From Acholoe squamosa (lineage: Eukaryota; Annelida; Polychaeta; Phyllodocida; Polynoidae), in the NCBI GenBank assembly GCA_949317995.1, contig OX439036.1, positions 5,015,207 through 5,079,206 of the forward strand: a stretch of 64,000 bases of DNA. Direction: 5' to 3'. The translations under genes were made by a program, and so were the position numbers. The notes beneath the pieces are model-generated. The model saw only the letters and a program-made list of their open reading frames with translations. It was not told the origin of the DNA and did not search any database. Shown piece after piece: positions 36,901 to 41,160 of the stretch; the stretch's first letter is position 1; each line of letters starts with the position of its first letter.

Positions 36901-39900
36901 TACTCTGTCAAAAGAAAATTTTTTACATGAAATCTGTACACGAATGTGGCCAAAAATATTACTAGCTACTAATTGTGTTCCATTTAATACGTGTCACAGG
37001 TTTCGATAAAAATGCATCATAAATAATGTTTATTCAAATCATAGTTTTTCTGCACATGGTACGCTACTTGTAAAACGAACAAAGCAAAGATTAAGAAGTG
37101 GTTGATTCTAGGGGCTAGATAAGAAGGGACTCGGCCTACGGCCTCGTTCTTCTCATCTGCCCCTAGAATCAACTTGTGAACCTCAATTTTTTTTATTTAT
37201 ACATATGTATAACCTGTAGTACCCTTAGCCAGAATAGTATATATGGGGGCCCAGGAGGTACCAAGGGACAAAATTTACACATAGGTCTTTGAACTTTCAC
37301 AAATAATCCAGTAGAACCAAAGTTATTATTTTATTTGAATTTTTACAAATGTTTCTGATTTCTAGGTGCGCCTTATACGCGGGCTGCCGCTTCTACGCGG
37401 GCTGCCCCTTATACGCAGGCTGCACCTTATACACGGGATAATACAGTAGTAAAAAGGGAAGCTAATTCAAATTTTCCTTTCAATAAAACCATTTGCGAAT
37501 TTAAATGGCAGTCATAATAGTATATATACACACTCTCTTTGTAACTTACTCAGTAGCAGAGCCATACATGTTTGTGTACAGTGTACATGTCCATCATGTG
37601 GATGTGTATGTGTAGACCGGAGCATGGCTGTCAAAACAACTGCTAGATACCCTTTAGGGAGCCAAATTTCACATGCCAATTACACACACTCAAACGCACA
37701 GAGATATGTCTCGTTTCTTGGATATGTCATTGGAGTATGATATATATTGGCTGACAGCTCTAGGTTTTGGTCCGGTGACTTGAATCTAACACTTACTGTG
37801 TCTGTTGTTTGAACCCTGAGTTTGGAATAGTTGACAACGGGGAGACAGTTACCCACACGCTGCAGCCCCCCCACTCTCAGACCTTCCCCACCATCAAGGC
37901 ACTGATTCATATTTGTAAAACACTCACCCTGCCAATGGCACACCCCAAGAAATCATAGATAACCCAAGTAAAATACTGCTAAAACGAATCCGTATTTATA
38001 CCATGTCGAATTAAGGCATAAGGCTAAAATGCATACCAACATGACATATACGTTGATTTCTATTAAGTACCATAATCTTCCACCTATAAGGTGCGTCTTA
38101 TACGGTGGGGGGAGGGTTTAGATCTCATTTCCACCACAAGGGGGACTGCAAGACCTTCCTTTTCATATCCTGCATGTCCTCCCTCTTAGCCATAATAGGA
38201 TATGTGGGGGCCCAGGGGGTCTAGGGGGCCCAAGTTACATACAAGTCTTTGAAATTTCAAAATTCATTCAGTAGAACCAGTGGGCTGTCCGCTGCCATAA
38301 CCGCTGGACGCATTCAATCGAATTTTTTTTCAATTGACCCATAGCTACTAAATTGTGGACTATCGGGACCTCACTTATCCAGACTCTACTAGTTCGGCTG
38401 TGCTTATCTTGGGTTCTGATATATACTCCCCCTTGATCTACATTCCGTGTCGCATTATCATTGACAAATGGATTATACGCCGAATGCTTCGGTGTTGAAC
38501 AGGAAACTGGGTCTCCTTGTTTAACAAATGTCAAGTTAGGGTTTAGGTCCTTACTCGATGGGGGAACGTTCCTGTTCCTGTAAATAACTCTCCATGGCAG
38601 ACTTATTTATTGTGAGGGTAGCTACATCCGTAGTAAGGTTTCGCTGTTCCTCCCTTAGCTTTGCATTTTCGGATAAGATCCTGGATCTAATCTTCTCATT
38701 GTCTGCGACAGCTCGGTTCCGTTCTTCCTGGGCAGCTACTGCCTCAAGCTTTAAAGTATCCTTTAGCAAGCGGTACTTTTCACTTTTTTCCTTTTGAGAC
38801 CTCTGATATTAACTGGTCTCCCTCCGGATCTTGGCCTGTTCCGAGACCAATCTGGCATCTGTCTCTGCTTTACGGAGCTGAAGTTTCTTCAACTTTTCCT
38901 CCATGGCATGCAATTTGGATTGTAACTTTGTTATGTCCCGGGCCTTAGCAACTTCCTCGGCTCTTGCCTTGTCAATTGCTTTGAGTCTATTGGCTTCCTC
39001 GAGTTCTAGGTCAGCCAATTTACTTTCTTTTTCTCTCTCGTCTTTCTCTTTTAGCTCCAATCGGTGGGCTATTGAAGACAAGCGATACTTGAGGTCCAAT
39101 TCTTTTAGAATCGCCTCCTGCTCGACGGAACGGAGCTTACCGATCCTTGCCTTTGTCTCCTCCTCTATCTTATTTTGGGCTGCCATGAACTGTTCATGCT
39201 GCCTCTTAGCCTGTAGCTCTACCTGTTCTTTTGCTTTCAAATAGGCCGAGGTTGTCTTATACACGGGGCCCATCCGACATCCGTATATTGACCTGCGGCT
39301 GCCTCCAGGGTTAAACATGGAGTCAGACAAGCCTTCATCTAAAGATAGGCCCAGGGAGTGTCTTTCCGAGCTTCTCGGCAAGGTCTCTCGGGGCTTAGTC
39401 TTCAGGGTTGCTGACCGAACGTTTGGATCCTTTACAGCCTTTCCATCATCGCTATCATGATCAGACGATGTCATAAATGGGGCCACCCCGGTTGCCCCAT
39501 CTAGTGCAGCGCCCGTAGGGGTCGCGGTACGCTGCATTGGGCCTTGGGGTTTTGGTGTATCCAAGGTGCTAGCGGAGCCTGCAGGGATAATGGGTCCCAG
39601 CTGGCGTCTGCTAGTCAATACTTGGGACCAATCGCTCAAGTTCAAACTTGGGGGCCTCAGTACCCCCTGAATAATCCTGTATTTGTGGCGAACTGTTGGG
39701 GTGTGCCCGGATACAACTTAACAATACCGTCCCCATTTCTGGTAGTACCGTCTGTTAGACCGGGTGTCGAGAAAACAGTCTGGACACCCTCCGGGTTGAA
39801 CACATGTTGTTGACCCGGTTTCCAGTCTAACAACAAATGCTGGGATGTGAAGCCATCCTCTTCGAATTCCTCCAGCCCAGGGCTCGAGGGATCCGCATCG

Positions 39901-40572
39901 GGTTTACCGAGGCTTTCGGCCGTTTGGCCGCGCTCCACCCCCGAACCAACTGGTCACAGCACCAGTGTAATGGTTTGTATCGACTTATATGTCGGGTGGC
40001 TGGTTGGCTTGCTTATCACTAAAGACACCAACACAACACGAGTGATTCGGGTTGGGCAAAGCCGCAGATTACCCCTACCGCTCGGGTAGGCCTTTATTCA
40101 GGTATGCTCTATAATAAGTGTACGTCTTGACTGGAGCAAGTCCAGTCCCCTTCTGCGGATCGTCCAGCTTCTTAGTAGAAGCTGGACGCGAGGCATGGTG
40201 CTGCCCCCTCTTGTACCAAACGGGTATCGCGAAGCGACACCTGGTTGGCATAGAAGGAACGAGCACCACACGAGCACGTCTCTCAGATGAACCGCACTAA
40301 TATATATACAACGATGCCGGCCCCTACACCTACATGATTTTTTAAATACTTGCCTACTTTTACGGTCAATGAAGTTAAATTCATTGTAATAAAAGGAAAG
40401 GAAGATAACCTAAAGAAAGTCTGAATATCATTTCAGATGTCAGGAAGATGCCCAATGTGTGCACTTCATCACGAGTGAATATGGAGGTAAATACCTGTGT
40501 GAGACCTATAGCTCCTTGTACAGACCTACAACTACAACTCCACCTACTGAGAATTACCAGAAGGTGGTCTAG
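3866..40572 (+). CDS. Gene B: secreted mosaic protein (signal peptide, EGF-CA, somatomedin B, PAN-like)
   Basis: Five exons (3866-3992, 4296-4418, 8406-8525, 31785-31900, 40444-40572) add up to 615 nt, 204 codons plus TAG, with all phases compatible (1, 1, 1, 0). Domain order: signal peptide (residues 1-20), a Cys-containing N-terminal region, a calcium-binding EGF repeat, a somatomedin B domain and a short C-terminal PAN/apple-like segment ending in a Thr/Pro-rich tail. It would act outside the cell, probably as a matrix or adhesion/lectin-like protein; that is inference from the domains. Further exons may exist in the huge introns: the PAN segment lacks its first half, and the better acceptor for the last exon (start 40437) would need an extra phase-2 exon. 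Confidence 0.7.
4296..4418 (+). CDS. Gene B exon 2: N-terminal Cys-containing region
   Basis: The acceptor TTTCAACCAG precedes the exon and the donor is TGTG|GTAAGA; it is 41 codons, phase 1 at both ends. It encodes KIQGTCPLFPKKKLPGGRVI then DICSRFTIIPGQDITANNDA and a Cys. Together with exon 1 this gives four cysteines. I do not recognise the fold. Confidence 0.7.
4480..4680. repeat. Degenerate tandem repeat in gene B intron 2
   Basis: Four or so diverged units of about 36 bp share the motif CTTTGTATAAAATGGTACAG followed by CC. It is a non-coding minisatellite. Confidence 0.6.
4950..5960. other. GC-richer block in gene B intron 2, origin unknown
   Basis: The base composition is clearly more GC-rich than the flanking intron between about 5100 and 5830. 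It holds minor open frames on both strands but nothing recognisable. It has no second copy in this window. It may be an old repeat or LTR remnant; no ends are visible. Confidence 0.3.
6620..6840. repeat. Remnant related to the 42.9-kb inverted-repeat element
   Basis: It begins GGACGCCATTTCTCAAGATG then GTATGACTA, matching the terminal inverted repeat of the element at 42929-43172. The GTACGACTAG motif recurs inside. The other end is not clear, so I treat it as a degraded relative. Confidence 0.45.
7061..7110 (-). repeat. Gypsy LTR fragment
   Basis: About 50 bp (TAGGCCTTTATTAATAGAAC onward to GGACTGGACT) match the LTR at 8613-8892 in the same orientation. The match stops exactly where the 579-bp direct repeat begins, so the repeat was inserted into, or recombined with, an LTR here. 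Confidence 0.75.
7110..7688. repeat. 579-bp interspersed direct repeat, copy 1
   Basis: Nearly identical (roughly 97% by eye) to 9394-9970 in the same orientation. Inside are inverted arms: GTATCCCGAAAGTCGAGCAT CCCAGAAGTTGGC near 7306-7339 pairs with the tandem GCCAACTTCTGGGATGC / GCCAACTTCTGGGATAC at 7539-7572. The unit has no coding capacity and no clear end duplications. It is a non-autonomous mobile repeat of unassigned class. Confidence 0.75.
8406..8525 (+). CDS. Gene B exon 3: calcium-binding EGF domain
   Basis: The acceptor CTGTCCATAG precedes the exon, the donor is TTG|GTGAGT, and it is 40 codons, phase 1 at both ends, the usual form of a shufflable EGF exon. It starts DVDEC, the EGF-CA signature, and has six cysteines. 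It matches the Asp/Asn hydroxylation pattern C-x-N-x4-F-x-C-x-C (CTNNPGSFTCAC), ending NNGYAGNGLTCV. Calcium binding is expected from the family. Confidence 0.9.
8613..8892 (-). repeat. Solo Gypsy LTR (minus orientation)
   Basis: A shorter relative of the LTRs at 20439 and 39966, reversed. It starts (minus strand) TGTGTAGGGGCC-like at 8892 and keeps the TATATATAT box, the leader ORF (first residues MLTRRHFAVP, last residues NKGLPER) and the AATAAA-type signal. No internal element adjoins it and no clear target duplication is seen, so it is an old solo LTR in gene B intron 3. Confidence 0.8.
9394..9970. repeat. 579-bp interspersed direct repeat, copy 2
   Basis: Second copy of the repeat at 7110-7688, in the same orientation and with the same internal inverted arms. 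It ends directly against the 3' end of the env-bearing retroelement fossil. Its left flank differs from copy 1, so the two arose by transposition or insertion rather than by one long tandem duplication. Confidence 0.75.
10000..11760 (-). pseudogene. env: env fossil: F-type class I fusion glycoprotein
   Basis: A hydrophobic signal-like start lies near 11.74 kb. A furin-type site REKR is followed at once by AILSFLGELFKSIFGLAT, the fusion-peptide form of baculovirus F and errantivirus Env proteins. Then comes a heptad-like helical region (LEQILARIHDLDKKMGELAN). Towards the end are two hydrophobic segments, around FKPIVTIINSVFLMFLVFKI and ILTVILITIILYLFIKIV, and a short basic tail. In the family this protein would mediate membrane fusion. 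The copy is broken. Confidence 0.8.
11761..12397 (-). other. pol-env spacer of the fossil element
   Basis: No open frame is visible on either strand. A short TTAATTAATTAATTAATTAG tract lies near 12322. In relatives this stretch holds the splice acceptor for env; I cannot point to one securely. Confidence 0.4.
12398..14358 (-). pseudogene. Integrase fossil of the env-bearing element
   Basis: Zinc-binding HHCC module: HAGTNRMIATKLPKVYWKG then CNICLKSKK. Catalytic-core pieces: FQFVHIDTIGPLPP, DRFSKFCIAYPT, LQIDNATSY and a PQSNGQAERY block near 13.1 kb carrying the glutamate region. A C-terminal basic domain follows. The order and motifs are those of a Ty3/Gypsy integrase. The copy is broken. 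Confidence 0.8.
14738..16700 (-). pseudogene. Reverse transcriptase / RNase H fossil
   Basis: The RT is readable over about 16669-15215, including LVTDLRYVNSQI, MDVQQGYFQIPIRE, the MPMGLATSCQAFQ block and the catalytic YLDDVL motif. The thumb SFTGLAHFYRKFIKGFSVIA follows, and an RNase H tail with TDHQSLIQML lies near 14.9 kb. Ty3/Gypsy type. Broken. Confidence 0.85.
16710..17270 (-). pseudogene. Protease fossil
   Basis: A retropepsin-like DTGVTISCIREGLAY segment lies near 16.95 kb and a downstream IILGT-like block lies before RT. This is a pepsin-fold aspartic protease position between gag and RT, as expected for Ty3/Gypsy. Broken. Confidence 0.65.
17329..18215 (-). pseudogene. gag: gag fossil (capsid part), 5' truncated
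   Basis: A helical capsid-like sequence (HPFNKYSTFITQEHPNTQNA onward, AHFLPKFLENKALDHYEQLP) is followed by a Gln/Thr/Asn-rich tail with a poly-Gln run near 17.61 kb. No CCHC knuckle was found; several errantivirus Gags also lack one. The frame ends at the junction with the neighbouring Gypsy fragment near 18215, so the element's own 5' end is missing. Confidence 0.65.
18216..20112 (+). mobile_element. 5'-truncated Gypsy fossil (ORF3 remnant plus 3' LTR)
   Basis: Homologous throughout to the 3' third of the Gypsy at 20439-31340. An ORF3 remnant (18216 to about 19500) still shows the zinc-finger start WGPSGNRPMCPFKSCQLSLT and the RGRGRGG tail. The 3' untranslated region (about 19523-19758) and one LTR follow. 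The rest of the element is missing. It is broken in several places and clearly older than its neighbour. Its left edge is flush with the env-bearing fossil. Confidence 0.85.
19759..20112 (+). repeat. 3' LTR of the truncated Gypsy
   Basis: It begins TGTAGGGGCCGGCATCGTCG right after a purine-rich tract (CTAGGGGGTGG) and ends at an ACGAACCGTAAA block matching the family terminus. The hairpin GTCCAGCTCCT-type sequence and AATAAA signal are present. It differs from the 20439 LTR by many substitutions and small indels, so it comes from another subfamily or an older insertion. Confidence 0.85.
20113..20438. other. AT-rich spacer between two Gypsy elements
   Basis: AT-rich DNA with a CTTCGAA-containing inverted repeat near 20313-20378 (GTTCTTCGAACTACTTG and complements). 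No coding features. It is the left flank of the insertion target, continued at 31341. Confidence 0.4.
20439..20803 (+). repeat. 5' LTR of Gypsy-A
   Basis: TGTAGGGGCGGG... to ...CATTACA, 365 bp. A GC box AGGGGCGGG lies in the first 15 bases. A TATATATATT box is at 20459-20468 and AATAAA at 20672-20677. From these the U3 region would be only about 50 bp and R about 200 bp. A near-perfect hairpin occupies 20580-20605, and an ATG-started ORF of 59 codons runs 20516-20695. Confidence 0.9.
20805..20822 (+). promoter_or_regulatory. Primer-binding site of Gypsy-A
   Basis: TGGTGCCGTGACCAGTTG starts one base after the LTR. It begins TGG, complementary to the CCA end of a tRNA as in LTR elements generally. 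The related element at 39945-39964 has TGGTGCTGTGACCAGTTGG. I did not assign the primer tRNA. Confidence 0.75.
20823..21950 (+). CDS. gag: gag of Gypsy-A
   Basis: The open frame begins directly after the primer-binding site with no 5' spacer. A leader conserved with the element at 39.9 kb (FTSQHLLLDWKP, TVFSTP) precedes a capsid-like helical region: MAVEQWRTWYGLVGSFEQL, RFKKRTQKPNEAFRAYGMEL, LITQFIKGLRDRDEQIAARD. A CCHC zinc knuckle CFRCQRMGHYSSEC lies at about 21816-21858, just before pol and out of the main gag frame. No ATG occurs in the leader before about 20966, so the start is uncertain. Gag would form the virus-like particle. Confidence 0.8.
21949..26184 (+). CDS. pol: pol of Gypsy-A (protease, RT, RNase H, integrase)
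   Basis: A single open frame of 1411 codons. Protease with LVDTGASHSC near residues 138-147 and ILGLDF; RT with FCVDYRKLN, LDLQSGYWQIP, LPFGLCNAPATFE and YLDDVVVF near 560; RNase H with LDTDASNDAIG near 712 and RTDHSSLRWL; integrase HHCC (HQTSGHFGKKRS, CPDCCKNK) near 965-1005. The catalytic D-D-E motif follows: IDIIS, HSDQGREFES near 1091 and QSDGQVERFNR near 1123. A GPF module (PWEGPFKIIR) comes next. The C-terminal tail is strongly basic and contains an AT-hook-like RPRGRPRK near 1330. Key residues are all present. Confidence 0.9.
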   Translation: MGVVSTASDTTPRKNECQNATRGDPVEDFESITPGGRVAVGAHPCTLAGARDPSACIYGSEHMEASGRTGGEEGWIKELIRVCGTRLPPSHPCLEFLRGLGLNLGDSGDFHQFTSNPSPLGGRRWYVPISVEGRVGEFLVDTGASHSCVSKRFFDSVASSHENVKTGVNACTADGSSMRTFGRTFMPICIEGKEFVLSPTIAEVSDDGILGLDFASLYGAVLDPRDGMMSIRNPYGLHVQCVLRQVSSVASVIHTVKIPPGTTCDVLCGGSMAQRNETGVYEPDTVYLSSIGLDSVDTLVANAAWTVLPMTNRSGSVVYLKRGDSIGRMSSVEHVAEAKFNKPLNPVSKHPLDEEFQKLIDQSDLENTEDKDCLSKLLQKYESAFGREGGPVGRSDKVLHTIDVGNEKPFKIPYRRLPLKKKLICEEEIQKQLDLGVIVPSSSPWSSPVCMTTKKDGTIRFCVDYRKLNGITKKNLYPLPRIDETLDSLGGNQWFCTLDLQSGYWQIPMHPDDKEKTAFSSHMGLFEYNVLPFGLCNAPATFEAMMESLLSDLLWKKCLVYLDDVVVFGKSFKQCLANLQLVLDRILSNGLKLKPKKCNLFKKTITYLGRIITPNGVSADPEKLEAVENWERPTSAKEVRSFLGFCSYYRDFIPNYSRVSFPMQCLAHWTPGRARDPIPWTSEQEESFNKIKDLFRNTPVLKYPTPEGHFILDTDASNDAIGAALSQVQEGVEVPIAFASNTLSKTQRNYCTTKRELLAVVVYTKKFKHFLWGSDFTLRTDHSSLRWLLNFKDAEGMIGRWLAHLSEFGLEHKQIEHRPGAKHINADALSGRPIRRCQNATCEDCGAHNAVVAGLVFNYTTPRIPWEEAVCSYLDWSPETIKKFQQSDPTTARIMEYLRSGIKPARPLVSLEDREARRLLAQWTELEIRDGILCRWKTTPTNGRLLQIVIPTPMRRDIMYYCHGHQTSGHFGKKRSIERLQRRYYWPGMRGDLLRWIATCPDCCKNKPGPGLGKQPLSQELFGIRFARVAIDIISGIKTTPRDNTCMMVVTDYYTKYTRVFPLPNHKAATCAEAFVKGWVLHLGVPLMMHSDQGREFESELWQEMCHYLAICKTRTNPYRPQSDGQVERFNRTLIQVLKPLVNTHQDDWDEQCEFVVHAYNNTVHSSTNCTPNMLVFGEDIIMPADLVYGVVGIDPEVPCTVLFVESLRDRFKQAYEAVRKELLKSAKWQKVGYDTNAKRIRFNVGDKVLRYYEPLEKLKLVTPWEGPFKIIRVISKSTMMMEDCLTGRKWKTNVGKLRPWKGREEAEREFGYKPPVSVPSGPSVVVPMKRPRGRPRKTPGDEVMVKKKTKARKRPNRKKRKNVSLSEGITYGKVPTVAKRNPEKAVRKAGKNKRLTEGVRRSPRLRSAVT
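26185..26693 (+). other. Spacer between pol and ORF3 of Gypsy-A
   Basis: About 500 bp without a long ORF, GC-rich, with several short palindromic segments (for example GGTGGCGCCGCGGGTGCGGC). By position it could hold a splice acceptor or internal ribosome entry for ORF3. Nothing specific is identified. Confidence 0.35.
26694..29612 (+). CDS. ORF3 of Gypsy-A: 972-residue zinc-finger/coiled-coil protein in the env position
   Basis: The ATG at 26694 sits in an ideal Kozak context (GCCATGG). Order: acidic helical start; a proline run (PPPPPPRPE) near residue 57; a second complex region (GFKTWIERMAHVDREAGVVY); a coiled coil (RQQAAVEAKRAELAKQQKQL) near 268-310; a Ser/Thr-rich linker; a conserved block from about 455 (WEEMTTD). 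Then come two C2H2-like fingers: CPFESC...HIVEHH near 566-595 and CVLG...C...HLQKAH near 603-633. A helical region (CFNELLANWASL) and an RG-rich tail (RGRGRGG) follow. There is no signal peptide or membrane segment, so it is not an envelope. The function is unknown; nucleic-acid binding is an inference. Confidence 0.75.
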   Translation: MAQGTIDAARQTANVLLELGEDPKVPSRVEESMDSWTEEAARTLSAMAEATDRERMPPPPPPRPERSSAAAASGSKVDVLDIPMYPPGFKTWIERMAHVDREAGVVYTSWGTYIPMHASMFGCGPMAVEQGVPEPIPDDFKTLVMDSCSDELADNMPVSWLRNYLKLAEKMAVNESLARAVLISEGITRKASELRESESDMDTDSTVTLSSVETDRVKRLTRKPAPKGPLTECDLEAEDVRIAVERSTTETDPAADIPDAPGEISEEDISRQQAAVEAKRAELAKQQKQLTAARRAHRKQQAQLKAKVSSDSDSPVSGRRSPRTEDRNPRESDSSPEMPAQPTKVQRRKKKNGAKASPAEPTPPTKPRGKGQPKEPASTTTTSTTTVATSVAAASTASTSGKGAKSSTKASAGTTTTSRASHRGAGIYTDSEDSDSDPELPESAKSDLESVTTWEEMTTDVPKDDNQKWMWKNAAEGFKERTPRCFADCAYDTVHYMCPGTVNKDGDSDDEEWMKSGPSDTPVGKFYLIWIDQLKSKLGSIYSYEARTKVQWAMTQWGPTGNRRRCPFESCQLALTGEKMFETKPRFARHIVEHHMHHKPVMMCVLGDRPSKQCDGSFSTHRRRDMALHLQKAHGIGLEKTRKRAIKCFNELLANWASLSVKDVKEQAFETGFCSWKSGNLLTFFQINFSSTKFGMPSEVHLKVKKWRGDDKQEKAKARSKGPGGGTTTATGASKRTRADRSVSPSGSKDQPRPANPADRRESGQQVLALDMPSNQARRAVSQAATPATPSTSTPAPAEQRPGEASGSHDDGDKLFAPPSGYSSWWAGEGSSGKRPTYSEYAAKFPAMGPAGPESQVLTSLGRTKPRGRGRGGLESTRASPGGGRGQGGIMVEGPSAPPAGTPPASVEATAPPPVIAPPTGPRAPLMELISDTLSGLQDPNTFVDHRDVQTVQIQNELMAEWQALHHQKSVD
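29613..30975 (+). other. 3' region of Gypsy-A after ORF3, with purine tract
   Basis: Short open frames follow ORF3. One (29619-29801) encodes a coiled-coil segment (VQKREEDKIRQLERKKVEEA); the next is Pro/Ser-rich, with a repeated PVPA-type motif near 29910-29980. They look like remnants or an alternative continuation of ORF3. AT-rich untranslated sequence matching 19523-19758 runs from 30752, and a purine-rich tract TAGTGGGGGTGG immediately precedes the 3' LTR, the expected polypurine tract. Confidence 0.6.
30976..31340 (+). repeat. 3' LTR of Gypsy-A
   Basis: 365 bp, same length as the 5' LTR, with about six substitutions, all in the first 200 bp. It ends CATTACA and is followed by the target duplication CATA. 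The hairpin, TATA and AATAAA elements are unchanged. Confidence 0.9.
31341..31784. other. Right flank of Gypsy-A up to gene B exon 4
   Basis: AT-rich intronic DNA with a short G-run near 31689. No coding or repeat structure was recognised. Confidence 0.4.
31785..31900 (+). CDS. Gene B exon 4: somatomedin B domain
   Basis: The acceptor CATTTCAG precedes the exon, phase 1 in, and the donor CAATCAG|GTAATA is phase 0. It translates to GSCKGNCNKFVHNRACQCDS then CCKNCNDCCSDIDLC. The spacing C-x3-C...C-x-C-D-x2-C-x5-C-C...C matches the vitronectin-type somatomedin B fold (CQCDxxC and the CC pair align exactly). Two extra cysteines sit inside the CxCD...CC segment. If the donor is not used, the frame stops four codons later. 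Confidence 0.85.
31910..32190. repeat. Degenerate CAACATTG-type repeat
   Basis: Many short direct and inverted copies of TCAACRTTGAATCAACATT-like words over about 280 bp, ending at GTGCCCAGTGGGTG. This dense ATCAACRTTGA patterning is typical of terminal parts of non-autonomous DNA transposons in invertebrate genomes. Class not assigned. Confidence 0.55.
32191..32841. other. Intron 4 of gene B, LINE 3' flank
   Basis: AT-rich. It probably contains the 3' untranslated part of the LINE that ends at 32842 on the minus strand; its exact end cannot be placed because no clear poly(A) or microsatellite tail is visible. Confidence 0.35.
32842..34141 (-). pseudogene. 5'-truncated non-LTR retrotransposon (CR1/Jockey-type RT)
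   Basis: About 430 codons of LINE reverse transcriptase: PKEGDPSNVSNLRPISVLPV, GGYQKCKSTLDSISVLVDDV, SCGVPQGSILGPLFFLLYIN, the catalytic YADDSVLYVSG and a thumb with YKYLGVTLDQEM. A C-terminal stretch typical of the CR1/Jockey group (RRLHHIKMLAYKR) follows, with no RNase H. The endonuclease and 5' RT parts are missing because the copy is 5' truncated at about 34141, the usual fate of LINEs. In motif A the first catalytic aspartate position reads Asn (FINIKKAFDSVNH), so the copy is dead as a catalyst. Confidence 0.85.
34142..34375. repeat. 117-bp tandem duplication
   Basis: Two adjacent copies with period 117 (TGTATCAATATGGTGCACCC... and TGTATCCATATGGTGCACCC...), about 93% alike. The duplication abuts the truncated 5' end of the LINE. 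Confidence 0.85.
37099..37175. repeat. Near-perfect 75-bp hairpin
   Basis: Arms GTTGATTCTAGGGGCTAGAT AAGAAG and CTTCTCATCTGCCCCTAGAA TCAAC pair around a GGCCTACGGCC centre, leaving only a few mismatches. Very short foldback element or structured RNA; no coding potential. Confidence 0.8.
37368..37436. repeat. 17-bp tandem array CTTATACGCGGGCTGCC
   Basis: Four units of CTTATACGCGGGCTGCC-like sequence, ending CTTATACACGGGATAATACA. Related words recur singly at 38094 (GCGTCTTATACGG) and 62453 (GCGCCTTATACATG), so this is probably the terminal sequence of a dispersed DNA transposon. Confidence 0.6.
38540..39945 (-). pseudogene. Leader plus coiled-coil gag-like region of the third Gypsy
   Basis: The leader keeps SLGKPDADPSSPGLEEFEED, FTSQHLLLDWKPGQQ and TVFSTP from Gypsy-A. 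After a Ser/Thr-rich linker comes a long charged coiled coil, about 200 residues (for example RLELKEKDEREKESKLADLE, KARAEEVAKARDITKLQSKL), continued near 38.6-38.8 kb. It resembles the coiled-coil N-terminal part of some Gypsy Gags, but no capsid or knuckle remains. Fossil, broken. Confidence 0.65.
39966..40328 (-). repeat. 5' LTR of the third Gypsy
   Basis: 363 bp, TGTAGGGGCCGGCATCGTTG ... CATTACA on the minus strand. It shares the TATATATATT box, hairpin, AATAAA signal and leader ORF (MPTRCRFAIP ... NKGLPER, 58 codons) with the Gypsy-A LTR but is clearly diverged. Confidence 0.9.
40444..40572 (+). CDS. Gene B exon 5 (terminal): PAN/apple-like C-terminal segment
   Basis: The segment EDAQCVHFITSEYGGKYLCE resembles the central C..C..F.....C part of PAN/apple domains. 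A Thr/Pro tail (RPTTTTPPTENYQKVV) follows, then TAG. The start at 40444 (acceptor GATGTCAG) joins exon 4 in phase 0. The stronger acceptor CATTTCAG gives a start at 40437, adds CQ and would need an unseen upstream exon ending in phase 2, which could carry the first half of the domain. A possible poly(A) signal AATAAA is at 40971. Confidence 0.6.
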   Translation, partial: EDAQCVHFITSEYGGKYLCETYSSLYRPTTTTPPTENYQKVV

Positions 40573-40796
40573 GTGCCTTACCCAACTACTGATACATTTT
40601 AACTTTGGACTCTTGGAAAGCAATACACCTATTCATTCAAGTGTGCATTGATCAATTTTTCATGCTTCATATTTATTTTCCATTTTCTACAGCCATAACA
40701 CATAAGGCATGAATGAGACATGAGCTGAAGGCATCAAAAGCGGACAAAACAGTGGAGAGATACTTTGTGTGCATGTAATGAGCCTGACTCTTTATG

Positions 40797-41160
40797 CCAT
40801 GGCTATAACCGCCGACACCATAGATTAGTACTACTTACGCCGTATTCAACGGGGGATGGAATACAATCCTCGCATATTCAGTGGCGGCATTTTGAAATTT
40901 ATACAGAGTTAGTTAGTTTTGTATTTAGGTTATTAGAATTTTTACGGTAAAAGAATGATTGAACTAGTTAAATAAAATGTTATGAATTGTTTATATAAAT
41001 AGAAGAGAAGGGTAATGTTTAAAATGGAAAAATCCCCGTGCATAAGACTAAGGCCTATAAGGCCTCGTTGAATACTGGCAGAACCACCTTGGTGAATACG
41101 CTGTAAAATTATTGACTGGTCGTGGACATTTGCTTATTTATGGCTGACATTTAATTAGAA
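40797..41160. repeat. Interspersed repeat, copy 1
   Basis: Shares both ends with 51655-51990: CATAGATTAGTACTA then GGGGGATGGAATACAAT on the left, and GGTGAATACG...GGTCGTGGACATTTGCTTAT on the right. The middle differs. The ends are partly inverted relative to each other, which suggests a non-autonomous DNA element. Confidence 0.6.

Larger units (their letters stand above)
34376..38267. other. Rest of gene B intron 4, left part
   Basis: Non-coding. It contains a diverged tandem duplication of about 200 bp with period about 360 (34920-35120 and 35280-35480, both with GACTCTAGA-AGGTAGTA). It also contains a GC-rich patch at 36430-36540, a G-run near 36640, the hairpin at 37099-37175 and the 17-bp array at 37368-37436. 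No exon was identified, although a missing exon of gene B could lie here. Confidence 0.4.
38268..40328 (-). mobile_element. Fragment of a third Gypsy-family element (LTR, leader and coiled-coil gag region)
   Basis: The minus-strand 5' LTR (39966-40328) and primer-binding site (39945-39964) are followed by a leader homologous to Gypsy-A. Beyond the leader the body differs completely. The 3' half of the element, including pol and the other LTR, is absent. The fragment is broken in a few places and older than Gypsy-A. It lies in intron 4 of gene B, opposite to the gene. Confidence 0.8.

Noticed and set aside
37368-37436. CRISPR-like array (17-bp units)
   Set aside because: Head-to-tail repeats without spacers, in an animal intron.
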